This document shows, piece after piece, positions 15,520 to 24,234 of a DNA stretch of 40,311 nucleotides; the stretch's first letter is position 1, and every line of letters starts with the position of its first letter. Origin of the DNA: an uncultured Bacteroidales bacterium (GTDB lineage: Bacteria; Bacteroidota; Bacteroidia; Bacteroidales; UBA932); assembly GCA_900318015.1 (NCBI GenBank), contig ONJB01000013.1:1-40311 (forward strand). Reading direction: 5' to 3'. A program made the position numbers and the translations under genes. Under the pieces are notes generated by a model. It was not told where the DNA came from. It saw only the letters and a program-made list of their open reading frames with translations, and searched no databases.

Positions 15520-16793
15520 AACCGCGCACTCCCTGGCTCTGGGTACCGACCCTGTATTTCGCGGAAGGACTTCCGTACTTTATCGTGAACACGATCTCCG
15601 TGGTAATCCTCAAGGACCTCGGGATGGACAATGCCCGGCTGGCCCTGCTGACCAGCCTGATCGGCCTTCCCTGGCTCGTGAAGCCGCTCTGGAGCCCCTT
15701 CGTGGACATTTTCAAGAGCAAGCGCTGGTGGATCGTCACGATGCAGCTGCTGATGGCCGTCGCCGTTGGCGTCCTGGCCGCGACGCTTCCGGCCGCTTCC
15801 ACCTTCACGTGGATGCTCATCCTGTTCGTCATCACCGGCTTCGCCTCCGCCTCGCATGACATCGCCGCAGACGGCTATTATATGCTGGCGCTGGACGAGG
15901 GGAGGCAGTCGGCCTTCGTGGGCATCCGCAATACGTTCTACCGGATCGCGATGGTGTTCGGCCAAGGGGTCCTCGTCGTCCTGGCCGGCTGGCTGGAAAA
16001 GCGGACCGGGGCCGTCTCCAAGGCCTGGTCCTGGACCCTCCTCGCGACGGCCGCCATCCTGGCCCTCGTGACTGCCTACCATGCCTTCGTCCTGCCGCGT
16101 CCCGCCGAGGACCGGACGGCCAGCGACAAGACGGGCCGCGAGATCCTGCGTGAATTCGGCCAGGCCTTCGGAAGCTTCTTCACGAAGCCCGGCGTCGGCT
16201 TGCTCGTGTGCTTCCTGCTGCTGTACCGCCTTCCGGAGGCGCTCTCGGTCAAGCTCCTGTATCCTTTCTTCAGCGACGCAGTGGCCGACGGAGGCCTGGG
16301 CCTGGACAAGGCGGCGTTCGGGACGGTGTACGGCACCGCCGGCGTGATTGCGCTCCTCGCAGGCGGCATCCTGGGCGGTTGGCACATCTCCCGGCGGGGC
16401 CTCCGCAGCTGCCTGCTGCCGATGGCCCTGAGCCTGGCCCTCCCCTGCGCCGTGTACCTTTTCCTGGCGCTTGCGCAGCCCGCTTCCATCTGGACGGTCG
16501 GCGCCAGCGTCGTCTTCGACCAGTTTGGCTACGGCTACGGTTTCACGGCCTACACCGTGTATATGATGCATTTCGCCGACGGCCCGCTCAAGACGTCGCA
16601 CTATGCGATCTGCACCGGCTTCATGGCCCTGTCCATGCTGCTGCCGGGCGCCGTGGCAGGATATCTGCAAGAGGGCCTGGGGTATGTGGGGTTCTACGTC
16701 CTGGTGATGGTCTGCTGCCTGGCCACTGTGGCCGTGACCCTGTATGCGCGCCGCCGCGTCCCGGCCGACTATGGACGCGTCAAGAAAGACTGA
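15516..16793 (+). CDS. ampG: AmpG-family muropeptide permease
   Basis: The 425-residue protein has about 12 hydrophobic segments of an MFS transporter and the AmpG-like opening WLWVPTLYFAEGLPYFIV. AmpG imports anhydro-muropeptides from periplasm to cytoplasm for cell-wall recycling. The start codon overlaps the stop of the SpoIID-fusion gene (ATGA, 15516-15519), and namZ begins 2 bases after its stop. The conjunction with an exo-muramidase and a lytic transglycosylase domain supports a wall-recycling role over sugar transport. Confidence 0.88.
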   Translation: MKPRTPWLWVPTLYFAEGLPYFIVNTISVVILKDLGMDNARLALLTSLIGLPWLVKPLWSPFVDIFKSKRWWIVTMQLLMAVAVGVLAATLPAASTFTWMLILFVITGFASASHDIAADGYYMLALDEGRQSAFVGIRNTFYRIAMVFGQGVLVVLAGWLEKRTGAVSKAWSWTLLATAAILALVTAYHAFVLPRPAEDRTASDKTGREILREFGQAFGSFFTKPGVGLLVCFLLLYRLPEALSVKLLYPFFSDAVADGGLGLDKAAFGTVYGTAGVIALLAGGILGGWHISRRGLRSCLLPMALSLALPCAVYLFLALAQPASIWTVGASVVFDQFGYGYGFTAYTVYMMHFADGPLKTSHYAICTGFMALSMLLPGAVAGYLQEGLGYVGFYVLVMVCCLATVAVTLYARRRVPADYGRVKKD

Positions 16794-16795
16794 CC

Positions 16796-18031
16796 ATGAA
16801 GAAGTTGTTGACATTCATCCTTTCCCTGGCGAGCCTTTCGCTCTCCGCCCAGGTGTACACCGGCATCGACATGCTGGAACGGTATGGTTTCGAGGAACTC
16901 CGCGACAAGCGGGTGGGCCTGGTGACGAACCCTTCCGGCGTGGACCGGAACCTCCGTACCACCATCGACATCCTCTTCGAAGCGCCCGAGGTGAACCTCG
17001 TGGCCCTGTTCGGCCCGGAGCACGGCGTCCGCGGCGACGTCTATGCCGGCGACCACGTCGCCAGCAGCAAGGACCCGAAAACCGGCCTTCCGGTGTACTC
17101 CTTGTACGGTTCCACCCGGAAACCCACGCCCGACATGCTGAAGGGGATCGATGTGATGGTCTATGACATCCAGGACGTCGGCACCCGTTCCTATACCTTC
17201 ATCTCCACCTTGGGCCTGGTGATGCGCGCCTGCGCCGAGCAGGACATCGAGGTGATGGTCCTGGACCGCCCCAACCCGCTGGGCGGACTGAAGGTCGAGG
17301 GCTGCCTCGTGGAGCCCGGCTACTTCTCCTTCGTCAGCGAGTTCCGCATCCCGTATGTGTACGGCCTCACCGTCGGCGAGCTGGCCGGCCTCATCAACGA
17401 GGAAGGCCTCAACTGCGGGGTGGACGGCAAGGAACAACCGCTGAAGTGCCGCCTGACGGTCATCCCCATGCGCGGCTGGGAAAGGTCCATGCTGTACAAG
17501 GACACCGGACTGCCCTGGATCCTCCCGTCGCCGAACATCCCGTCTGAAGCCTCGGCCATCGGCTATCCCTCCGCCGGCATAGCGGGCGAGTACGGCTACT
17601 TGAACATCGGCGTAGGCTATACCATCCCGTTCCAGACCTTCGCCGCCCCCTGGATCGACGCGGACAAGTTGAAGGAACGCCTGGACAGCTATGACATTCC
17701 CGGCACCGCCTTCCGGACCATCCACTACAAGCCCATCTCCGGACAGAACCCGCAGATGCAGCACGGCGTCCAGTTTTTCTATACGGATTACGAGGCCGCG
17801 ACCATCACGCTGACCCAGTTTTACGTGATGCAGGCCCTCCAGGAAATGTACCCTGCACGCAATCCCTACAAGGTTTTGAAGAAAACTCGGATGCTCGATA
17901 TCGTTTGTGGCACGGATTATGTGAGAAGGGAATTCGGAAAGCGACTGAAAGTCGAAGATATCCAGTCCAGATGGATGCAGGATACGGACGCTTTCAAGGA
18001 ACTCTCCCATAATTATTACTTATATCGTTAA
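16796..18031 (+). CDS. namZ: exo-beta-N-acetylmuramidase NamZ (DUF1343)
   Basis: The 411-residue protein starts MKKLLTFILSLASLSLSAQ, a signal peptide, then shows DUF1343 landmarks: GIDMLE, VGLVTNPSGVD, LFGPEHGVRGD, YDIQDVGTRSYT, DRPNPLGG and LPWILPSPNIPS. NamZ (YbbC in Bacillus) removes MurNAc from the non-reducing end of peptidoglycan glycans. Glu in PEHG is the family's conserved acidic residue. It would work in the periplasm and supply substrates for the AmpG permease encoded 2 bases upstream. The length fits the family. A murQ- or murK-like gene is not present in this window. Confidence 0.92.
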   Translation: MKKLLTFILSLASLSLSAQVYTGIDMLERYGFEELRDKRVGLVTNPSGVDRNLRTTIDILFEAPEVNLVALFGPEHGVRGDVYAGDHVASSKDPKTGLPVYSLYGSTRKPTPDMLKGIDVMVYDIQDVGTRSYTFISTLGLVMRACAEQDIEVMVLDRPNPLGGLKVEGCLVEPGYFSFVSEFRIPYVYGLTVGELAGLINEEGLNCGVDGKEQPLKCRLTVIPMRGWERSMLYKDTGLPWILPSPNIPSEASAIGYPSAGIAGEYGYLNIGVGYTIPFQTFAAPWIDADKLKERLDSYDIPGTAFRTIHYKPISGQNPQMQHGVQFFYTDYEAATITLTQFYVMQALQEMYPARNPYKVLKKTRMLDIVCGTDYVRREFGKRLKVEDIQSRWMQDTDAFKELSHNYYLYR

Positions 18032-18049
18032 CTTTTAAACGACAAAGCC

Positions 18050-19708
18050 ATGAGAAGGATGATCAACACCGTAGCCGCCCTCTTCATCACGATAGCGATG
18101 ATTGCGGCCCCTGAGGCGCTTGCCCAGTCCCGCCGTTCTTCCGGCGGTTCTTCCACCGCGACCCGGTCGTCCTCTTCGCAGACTACCTCGCGCGGTTCCT
18201 CTTCCATGAGCCGGTCCGGCGGTTCCTCCGCCAACCGCTCCGCCCATATCTCCACCAGCCCCAGCCGGTCCAGCGGCGCTTCCGCGTCCCGTTCCGCCAG
18301 TTCCATGGCCCAGAACACCCGGACCAGCCGCGGCTCCTCCAGCTCCAGCAGCCAGAGCGGCACGACCCGCTCCAGCGGAAGCACTTCTTCCGCGCAGACC
18401 AGCCGGAGCACCGGCAGTTCCTCCGCCGCGACGACCAGCCGCAGCACTGGTGCCACCACCAGCCGCTCCGTGGCTCCTCAGAACGATCGGACGAACCGTT
18501 CCACCGGCAGCACGACGACCCGCAGCACGGGCTCGACGACCAGCCGCTCCACCGGCACGGCGACCCAGACTGACCGGACCAACCGGTCCACGGGCAGCAC
18601 GACCAGCCGCAGCACCGGTTCCACGACGAGCCGTTCCACGGGCACGGCGACCCAGACCGACCGGACCAGCCGGTCCACGGGCAGCAGCACGACCAGCCGC
18701 AGCACCGGTACCGCCACCAGCCGTTCCACGGGTTCTGTCGACCAGAACACCCGGACCAGCCGCAGCACCTCCGGTACTTCCACCAGCCGCTCCGCGAACG
18801 CGACCGACCGCAACAACGGCACGGCCGTCCGCTCCAGCAGCAACGTCACCCGCAACGGCCTCGGCTACAACGCGGCGAACGAAGCGAACGCTTCCGCTTC
18901 CGTGAAGAACACCGAGCCCATGCGCGACCACGCAGGCAACTACCGCTACAATGACGACTTCCGTCTGGATAACGGCCACAACCTGCACCGGGTACCGCCG
19001 CGCGAGCGTGACTTCATGCCGTGGGACCGTCCGGGGTACTTCTGGGACAACCGTCCGCACTACTTCGGCTACCGGATCCACGTACTGCCTCCGCACTACC
19101 GCCGGATCACCCACTGGGGCATCGATTACTACTTCTATGAAGGGATCTACTACCGTCCGTTCGGAGGTGTGTACATCGTCTGCCGTCCGCCTTTCGGCAC
19201 TCCGCTCGAGAGAGCGATCGACAGGGCCCTGTTCAACCTGGTCAAGTTCTCCTACTACTGCAACACGTACCGGACCTATAACACGGTCTTCGACAATTAC
19301 AACGTGATTGCCCAGCAGAACCTGATCATCGCGCAGAACAACGCCCGGATCGCCGCCCAGAACGCGAGTTACGCCCTGAACAGCGGCCGCGCCCTCTCCG
19401 CCTACGAGCTGGCCAATAAGCTCGGCCTCGTGCAGAGCTACGCCTACGCCAACTCCGACTACTTCTACCAGGACGGTGTGTTCTACAGTGTGAGCGCCTC
19501 CGGCAATTACACCACCATCGTCCCGCCGGCCGGAGCCCTGGTGAGCTCCCTCCCGGATGACTACGAGACCATCGTGCTGAACGGCATCGAGTACTACATG
19601 GTGGACAACACGGTTTACCGGACCACCCTGTTCGACGGACAGCCTTATCTCGAGGTCCTGGGTCAGATGTACGGCTCGCTGTACAACCAGTACAGCATCT
19701 ACCGGTAG
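18050..19708 (+). CDS. exported Ser/Thr/Arg-repeat protein with DUF6515-like C-terminal domain
   Basis: The 552-residue protein has a signal peptide ending near PEALAQ (residue 26). Residues about 27-270 are almost wholly Ser, Thr, Arg and Gly, with RSTG the dominant motif. Residues 145-232 form three near-identical 29-30-residue units (DNA 18482-18745). The C-terminal half is globular and rich in Tyr (WGIDYYFYEGIYYRPFGG, then VCRPPFGT), like the DUF6515 family, followed by two short YYxVD-Y-T segments. The basic, flexible repeat could bind acidic polymers or be glycosylated; neither is shown. It starts 18 bases after namZ; TAACTTTT just before it may be its own weak -7 element. The repeat makes copy-number variation likely. 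Confidence 0.75.
   Translation: MRRMINTVAALFITIAMIAAPEALAQSRRSSGGSSTATRSSSSQTTSRGSSSMSRSGGSSANRSAHISTSPSRSSGASASRSASSMAQNTRTSRGSSSSSSQSGTTRSSGSTSSAQTSRSTGSSSAATTSRSTGATTSRSVAPQNDRTNRSTGSTTTRSTGSTTSRSTGTATQTDRTNRSTGSTTSRSTGSTTSRSTGTATQTDRTSRSTGSSTTSRSTGTATSRSTGSVDQNTRTSRSTSGTSTSRSANATDRNNGTAVRSSSNVTRNGLGYNAANEANASASVKNTEPMRDHAGNYRYNDDFRLDNGHNLHRVPPRERDFMPWDRPGYFWDNRPHYFGYRIHVLPPHYRRITHWGIDYYFYEGIYYRPFGGVYIVCRPPFGTPLERAIDRALFNLVKFSYYCNTYRTYNTVFDNYNVIAQQNLIIAQNNARIAAQNASYALNSGRALSAYELANKLGLVQSYAYANSDYFYQDGVFYSVSASGNYTTIVPPAGALVSSLPDDYETIVLNGIEYYMVDNTVYRTTLFDGQPYLEVLGQMYGSLYNQYSIYR
18482..18745 (+). repeat. three in-frame tandem repeats of about 87 bases
   Basis: Units of 29, 29 and 30 codons begin NDRTNRSTG, TDRTNRSTG and TDRTSRSTG and end TATQ, TATQ and SVDQ. 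Shorter RSTG-x-TTS repeats nest inside each unit and spread over the surrounding 600 bases. Confidence 0.8.
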
Positions 19709-19727
19709 ACTTCCGGTAACACGAACG

Positions 19728-19755
19728 AAGCCGGCCTTTCGGGGCCGGCTTTTTC
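19728..19755 (+). terminator. intrinsic terminator
   Basis: AAGCCGGCC pairs exactly with GGCCGGCTT around a TTTCGG loop, followed by TTTC. It lies 20 bases after the stop of the repeat-protein gene. The minus-strand murI gene ends at 19772, so the stem may serve both converging genes. The same stem sequence recurs at 22466-22492. Confidence 0.85.
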
Positions 19756-19771
19756 GTGTCTGGAAGTCAGG

Positions 19772-20521
19772 TCATACCTGTGCGAAGATCCTCCGCAGGG
19801 AATCCGGCGCGCCGGAGGAAAGAAGGTCGATGCTGAACGGTCCTTCGTCGAGCGGGACGCAGTCCTTTTCCAGCAGGCGGACGGTCTGGCGGGCGACGGC
19901 GGGGGCCGGGTCGATGACCTGGATCCCGGGGCCGGCAAGGGCTTCGATGACCGGACGCAGGAACGGATAGTGCGTGCAACCCAGGACGATGCGGTCCGCC
20001 CCCGCTTCCAACAGGGGCTGTAGCGAGGCTTTTACGGTGGCATAGGCCACCGGGCCGTCCAGGATACCGTTCTCCACGAGCTCCACAAATCCATCACCCA
20101 CGTGTTCGACGATGCGGACATCGTCCTCGAAACGGCCTTTCGTCTTCAGGTACTTGGAACCTTTGAGCGTCCCGGCCGTGGCAAGGACGCCGATTACGCC
20201 GGTTTCCGTGCCCAGGGCGGCAGGCTTCACGGCCGGTTCCATCCCCACGAAGGGGACATCCGGATACTCTTCGCGGAGCGTGGCGATAGCGGCCGCCGTG
20301 GCGGTGTTGCAGGCGACGACGATGATGTCCGCCCCCTTGCCCAGGAGGAGGTCCGTGATGGAGCGGGCGCGGTCCTGGATGAATCCGGCCGTCTTGTCTC
20401 CGTACGGGCAATGGGCGTTGTCCGCGTAATAGACATAGCGTTCGTAGGGGAGCAGTTTCACGATCTCCCGGTACACCGACAGGCCGCCCGAGCCCGAATC
20501 GAATATGCCGATGGTTGCCAT
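19772..20521 (-). CDS. murI: glutamate racemase
   Basis: The 249-residue protein has the racemase landmarks in order: GIFDSGSGGLSV (Asp8, Ser9), CPYG (38-41), ACNTAT with catalytic Cys71, and GCTHYP with catalytic Cys182. It makes D-glutamate for peptidoglycan in the cytoplasm. Length is normal for the family (about 250-270). The TATATTTG element at 20529-20536 lies 8 bases upstream, so the message would be almost leaderless. It neighbours the wall-recycling operon, from which it is separated by a shared terminator. Confidence 0.96.
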   Translation of the reverse strand: MATIGIFDSGSGGLSVYREIVKLLPYERYVYYADNAHCPYGDKTAGFIQDRARSITDLLLGKGADIIVVACNTATAAAIATLREEYPDVPFVGMEPAVKPAALGTETGVIGVLATAGTLKGSKYLKTKGRFEDDVRIVEHVGDGFVELVENGILDGPVAYATVKASLQPLLEAGADRIVLGCTHYPFLRPVIEALAGPGIQVIDPAPAVARQTVRLLEKDCVPLDEGPFSIDLLSSGAPDSLRRIFAQV

Positions 20522-20528
20522 ACGCTGA

Positions 20529-20558
20529 CAAATATACGGGAAATTATTCGTATTTTTG
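20529..20558. promoter_or_regulatory. divergent murI / prfB -7 elements
   Basis: On the minus strand TATATTTG (20536-20529) faces murI. On the plus strand TATTTTTG (20551-20558) faces prfB. Both fit TAnnTTTG. Only 14 bases separate them, so each -33 region must overlap the other promoter and the two genes may compete for polymerase. Confidence 0.6.
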
Positions 20559-20579
20559 TACGATTATACGGAAAGCAGC

Positions 20580-21725
20580 ATGACGACCCTCGAACAAATC
20601 AAGGACCTGCGCGAGCGCCTGGACACCCTCGAAAAGTGCCTGGACATCGCCGGCAAACGGAAAGATGTGGAGCAGAAGACGCAGGAGAGCCTGGCCCCCG
20701 ATTTCTGGAACGATCCCAAGGCTGCCGAAGCCTTCCTCAAGAAGCTCTCCGGCGTGAAGGCTTGGGTGACTGACTTCCAGAAGGCCGCCTCCCTCGTGGA
20801 TGACCTGGACGTGTTGTACGATTTCGCCAAGGACAGCGTCAGCGGCAGTGAGGACGAAGCCGTCGAGACCGAGGAAACCCGCGAGCTGGACGCCACCTTC
20901 GCTAAGGCCGTGGAGGCCGTGGAGGCCCTCGAACTCAAGAATATGCTGGGCAATGAGGGAGACAACCTCGGCGCGGTCCTCACCATCAACTCCGGCGCCG
21001 GCGGCACGGAGGCGAACGACTGGTCGTCGATGCTCATGCGCATGTATCTCCGCTGGGGCGAGCGCAACGGCTACAAGATGACGGTCACCTCCCTCCTGGA
21101 AGGCGAAGAAGCCGGCATCAAATCCGCCACCATCGAGGTCGAGGGTGATTACGCCTACGGCTACCTGAAGGCCGAAAACGGCGTCCACCGGCTCGTCCGC
21201 ATCTCCCCGTTCAACGCCCAGGGCAAGCGCCAGACCACTTTCTCCTCGGTCTTCGTCTATCCCCTCGTCGACGATTCCATCCACATCGAGATCAACCCCG
21301 GCGACCTGGAATGGGACACCTTCCGTAGCGGCGGCCATGGCGGCCAGAACGTGAACAAGGTGGAAACGGGCGTCCGCGTCCGCCACATCCCGTCCGGCAT
21401 CATGGTGGAGAACACCGAGACGCGTTCCCAGCAGGACAACCGCCAGCGCGCCCTCCTCATCCTCAAGTCCCGCCTCTATGACATCGAACTCAAGAAGCGT
21501 CAGGAGAAGCAGGCTGAACTCGAGGGGCAGAAGAAGCGCATCGAATGGGGCTCCCAGATCCGCAATTACGTCCTCCATCCCTATAAACTCGTGAAGGACC
21601 TTCGCACGGGTTACAGCACCGCCGACACCCAGGGCGTCCTGGACGGCGACCTGAATGAATTCATGAAGACCTTCCTGATGGGCAACGGCGCCGCCGTCAC
21701 CGACGTGGACGACGACCTGGATTAA
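20580..21725 (+). CDS. prfB: peptide chain release factor 2
   Basis: The 381-residue protein contains the SPF stop-codon recognition tripeptide (209-211, in RISPFNAQGKR) and the catalytic GGQ (254-256, in RSGGHGGQNVNK). It releases finished peptides at UGA and UAA. An ATG 24 bases upstream lies inside the -7 element at 20551-20558 and cannot be transcribed from it, so the ATG at 20580 is chosen. The usual RF2 programmed frameshift is absent: the equivalent region reads through in one frame (LEKCLDIAGK, residues 17-26) with no in-frame UGA. Confidence 0.96.
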   Translation: MTTLEQIKDLRERLDTLEKCLDIAGKRKDVEQKTQESLAPDFWNDPKAAEAFLKKLSGVKAWVTDFQKAASLVDDLDVLYDFAKDSVSGSEDEAVETEETRELDATFAKAVEAVEALELKNMLGNEGDNLGAVLTINSGAGGTEANDWSSMLMRMYLRWGERNGYKMTVTSLLEGEEAGIKSATIEVEGDYAYGYLKAENGVHRLVRISPFNAQGKRQTTFSSVFVYPLVDDSIHIEINPGDLEWDTFRSGGHGGQNVNKVETGVRVRHIPSGIMVENTETRSQQDNRQRALLILKSRLYDIELKKRQEKQAELEGQKKRIEWGSQIRNYVLHPYKLVKDLRTGYSTADTQGVLDGDLNEFMKTFLMGNGAAVTDVDDDLD

Positions 21726-21807
21726 AAAAATCGGAAGAATCGACACTTTCTAGCACGGGTTTTGAGAAGATTCGTACTGCTAAGTTTAACCTTAACTTTT
21801 TTATACA

Positions 21808-22443
21808 ATGAAAAAAGCATTTCTCGTCCTCGCCGGCCTCGGCCTGGCCATGGCCGCCTTCGCGCAGGGCCCTTTCATCTGCACGACCGAAGGAGCCAAA
21901 CTCGTCTATGTGACCACGGATGCCAAAGGCAATGAGAGCAGCCAGACCGATATGGAAATCGTCAAGGTTGCTGGCAAGGGTGACGACTTCACCATCAAGC
22001 AGAAGGCCCAGCTGTACATCGGCGGCGCCGCGCTGACCAAGCCCATCGAGACGGTCACCACCGTGAAGGGCGGTGACGTCCTCTTTGATTTCGGAGGCAT
22101 TGCCGTAGCTGCCGAAGGAGGCGGATTCATCCTTCCCAAGAATCTGGAAGTGGGGATGGAACTTCCCAAGGGGGAAGTGACCGTCGAGATGCTGGGCATC
22201 AAGTCCAAGCAGGATATCACATCCCACCAGGTGGTGGCCCAGGAGACCCTGACCGTCCCTGCCGGAACCTACGAGTGTTATGTGGTGGAACGTAAGTTCA
22301 ATGCCAAGGTGCTGGGAATGAAAACGACGGGCAGCATGAAGACTTGGTATGCCCGCGGCATCGGCGCCGTGCGCACCGACAATTACGACAAGAAGGGGAA
22401 AGTGACCTCCAGCCAGGTCCTCAAGGAAGTGGTACTCCCGTAA
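21808..22443 (+). CDS. exported DUF3108/TapB-like protein
   Basis: The 211-residue protein has a signal peptide (MKKAFLVLAGLGLAMAAFAQ). A beta-rich body follows with a LTVPAGTYECYVVE segment and WYARGIGAVRTDNYD, features I associate with DUF3108-like periplasmic proteins. No catalytic motif is visible. It stands alone between prfB and the convergent fumarase gene, with a terminator 25 bases after its stop. A TAAGTTTA element at 21781-21788 could be its -7 box, but no TTG sits at the right distance. Function unknown. Confidence 0.7.
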   Translation: MKKAFLVLAGLGLAMAAFAQGPFICTTEGAKLVYVTTDAKGNESSQTDMEIVKVAGKGDDFTIKQKAQLYIGGAALTKPIETVTTVKGGDVLFDFGGIAVAAEGGGFILPKNLEVGMELPKGEVTVEMLGIKSKQDITSHQVVAQETLTVPAGTYECYVVERKFNAKVLGMKTTGSMKTWYARGIGAVRTDNYDKKGKVTSSQVLKEVVLP

Positions 22444-22465
22444 CCTCTTCTTCCATAGAACAACA

Positions 22466-22492
22466 AAAGCCGGCCCCGAAAGGCCGGCTTTA
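22466..22492. terminator. bidirectional intrinsic terminator
   Basis: AAAGCCGGCC and GGCCGGCTTT form the stem around a CCGAAA-type loop, with TTTATTG after it rightwards and TTTTGTTG leftwards. It lies between the converging genes ending at 22443 and 22509. The nine-base stem is the same as at 19728-19755. Confidence 0.85.
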
Positions 22493-22508
22493 TTGTTGCG
22501 TCCAGGCT

Positions 22509-24140
22509 TTACAGGCCGAGTTTCTTGAAGAAATCGTTGCCCTTGTCATCGACGAGGATGAAGGCCGGGAAGTCCTCGACCCGGATCTTCCAGATGGCCT
22601 CCATGCCCAGCTCGGGGTACTCCACGCACTCGATGCTCCGGATGCTGCTCTGGGAGAGGACGGCGGCCACGCCGCCGATGGTGCCGAGGTAGAAACCTCC
22701 ATGCTTGAGGCAGGCGTCGGTGACGACCTTCGTACGGTTGCCCTTGGCAATCATGACGAGGGAGGCGCCGTGATCCTGGAACTCATCCACATAGGGATCC
22801 ATCCGGTTGGCCGTGGTGGGACCCATGCTGCCGCAAGGATAGCCTTCCGGCGTCTTGGCCGGGCCGGCGTAGAGGATGGGATGGTCCTTGAAGTAGGCGG
22901 GCATCTCCTGGCCGGCGTCCAGACGGGCCTTCAGCTTGGCGTGCGCGATGTCGCGGGCCACGATGATCGTGCCGTTCAGGTTGACCCGGGTGCCTACAGG
23001 ATACTTGGTCAGTTCGGCGCGCACGGAATCGATTCCCTTGTCCAGGTCGATGACAATTCCCTTGGGACCCTCTCCGGGACGGCGGTACTCCTCCGGGATC
23101 AGCTCGGAAGGGTTCGTGTCCATCTGCTCGATCCAGACGCCGTCCGCATTGATCTTGCTCTTGATGTTGCGGTCGGCCGAGCAGCTGACGCCCATGCCGA
23201 TCGGGCAGCTCGCTCCATGTCGGGGAAGGCGGATGACCCGGATGTCATGGGCAAGGTACTTGCCTCCGAACTGGGCTCCCAGGCCGATTTTCTGCGCCTC
23301 GACGAGGAGTTTCTGCTCGAGGTCGATGTCGCGGAATGCGCGACCGGTCTCGTCACCGGTCGTAGGGAGCGCATCGTAATACTTGATGCTGGCCAGCTTG
23401 ACGGTCAGCAGGTTCTTCTCCGCGGAGGTGCCGCCGATTACGAAAGCGATGTGGTAGGGCGGGCAGGCCGCCGTCCCGAGGGAACGCATTTTCTCGACAA
23501 GGAAAGGCAGGAGCGTCCCTTCATTCTGGATCGTGGCCTTCGTCATCGGATAGAAATAGGTCTTGTTGGCCGACCCGCCGCCCTTGGCCACCATGATGAA
23601 ACGGTACTCGGCGCCTCTGACGGCCTCGATGTCGATCTGGGCGGGAAGGTTGCACTTGGTGTTGACCTCGTCATACATGTTGAGGGGAGCGTTCTGGCTG
23701 TATCGGAGATTCTCCTGCGTGTAGGTGTTGAATACGCCGAGGCTCAAGGCTTCCTCGTCCTCGAAATCGGTCCAGACTCCCTGGCCCTTCTCACCGTGGA
23801 TGATGGCGGTGCCGGTATCCTGGCAGAAGGGGAGGACTCCTTTCACGGACGTCTCCGCGTTGCGAAGGAACTGAAGCGCCACATATTTGTCATTTTCGGA
23901 AGCTTCCGGATCGTTCAGGATCGCCGCCACCTGCTCGTTATGCGCCCTGCGGAGCATGAACTGGCAGTCGTGGAAGCTCTGCTGGGCCACCAGCGTGAGC
24001 GCCTCGGGGGAGACCTCGAGAAGGGTCTTTCCGTCCGGCAACTGGGTGGTCTTCACCAGTTTCTCGGACCCGGGAATCTTGTAATACTGAGTGGTGTCTT
24101 CGCCCAACTGGAACATCGGGGCGTATTTGAATTCTGCCAT
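22509..24140 (-). CDS. fumA: class I fumarate hydratase (iron-sulfur)
   Basis: The 543-residue protein is a full-length class I fumarase with the N- and C-terminal parts fused. Cys106 (FCQDTG), Cys226 (ACPPYH) and Cys312 (SCPIGMG) are the likely [4Fe-4S] ligands. [15 protein letters not shown] and [10 protein letters not shown] mark the C-terminal domain. It interconverts malate and fumarate in the cytoplasm and in Bacteroidales feeds fumarate respiration to succinate. Its cluster is oxygen-sensitive, in line with an anaerobe. The first 24 codons recur almost exactly at 29322-29392, beyond the island that starts 94 bases upstream of this gene. The symbol is used in the broad fumA/fumB sense. 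Confidence 0.95.
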   Translation of the reverse strand: MAEFKYAPMFQLGEDTTQYYKIPGSEKLVKTTQLPDGKTLLEVSPEALTLVAQQSFHDCQFMLRRAHNEQVAAILNDPEASENDKYVALQFLRNAETSVKGVLPFCQDTGTAIIHGEKGQGVWTDFEDEEALSLGVFNTYTQENLRYSQNAPLNMYDEVNTKCNLPAQIDIEAVRGAEYRFIMVAKGGGSANKTYFYPMTKATIQNEGTLLPFLVEKMRSLGTAACPPYHIAFVIGGTSAEKNLLTVKLASIKYYDALPTTGDETGRAFRDIDLEQKLLVEAQKIGLGAQFGGKYLAHDIRVIRLPRHGASCPIGMGVSCSADRNIKSKINADGVWIEQMDTNPSELIPEEYRRPGEGPKGIVIDLDKGIDSVRAELTKYPVGTRVNLNGTIIVARDIAHAKLKARLDAGQEMPAYFKDHPILYAGPAKTPEGYPCGSMGPTTANRMDPYVDEFQDHGASLVMIAKGNRTKVVTDACLKHGGFYLGTIGGVAAVLSQSSIRSIECVEYPELGMEAIWKIRVEDFPAFILVDDKGNDFFKKLGL

Positions 24141-24170
24141 AGATATAGAGTTTTTTTCTTTCAGAGTTCA

Positions 24171-24208
24171 CAAATATAACGTTTTTCGCGGACATTTCCG
24201 TAAATTTG
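24171..24208. promoter_or_regulatory. divergent promoters of fumarase and island 2
   Basis: On the minus strand TATATTTG (24178-24171) lies 30 bases before the fumarase ATG. On the plus strand TAAATTTG (24201-24208) lies 26 bases before the radical SAM ATG. Both match TAnnTTTG; neither has a clear TTG at -33. The elements are 22 bases apart. Confidence 0.55.
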
Positions 24209-24234
24209 TCCTTCGGCAAACGCAAAACTGACAA

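Noticed and set aside
18028-19114. Long open frames on the minus strand and in other plus frames through the repeat-protein gene
   Set aside because: They arise from the biased Ser/Thr/Arg codons; their products are low-complexity Ala/Gly/Arg or Leu/Val/Glu strings without domain features, and the plus-strand frame has a signal peptide and a Tyr-rich globular end.
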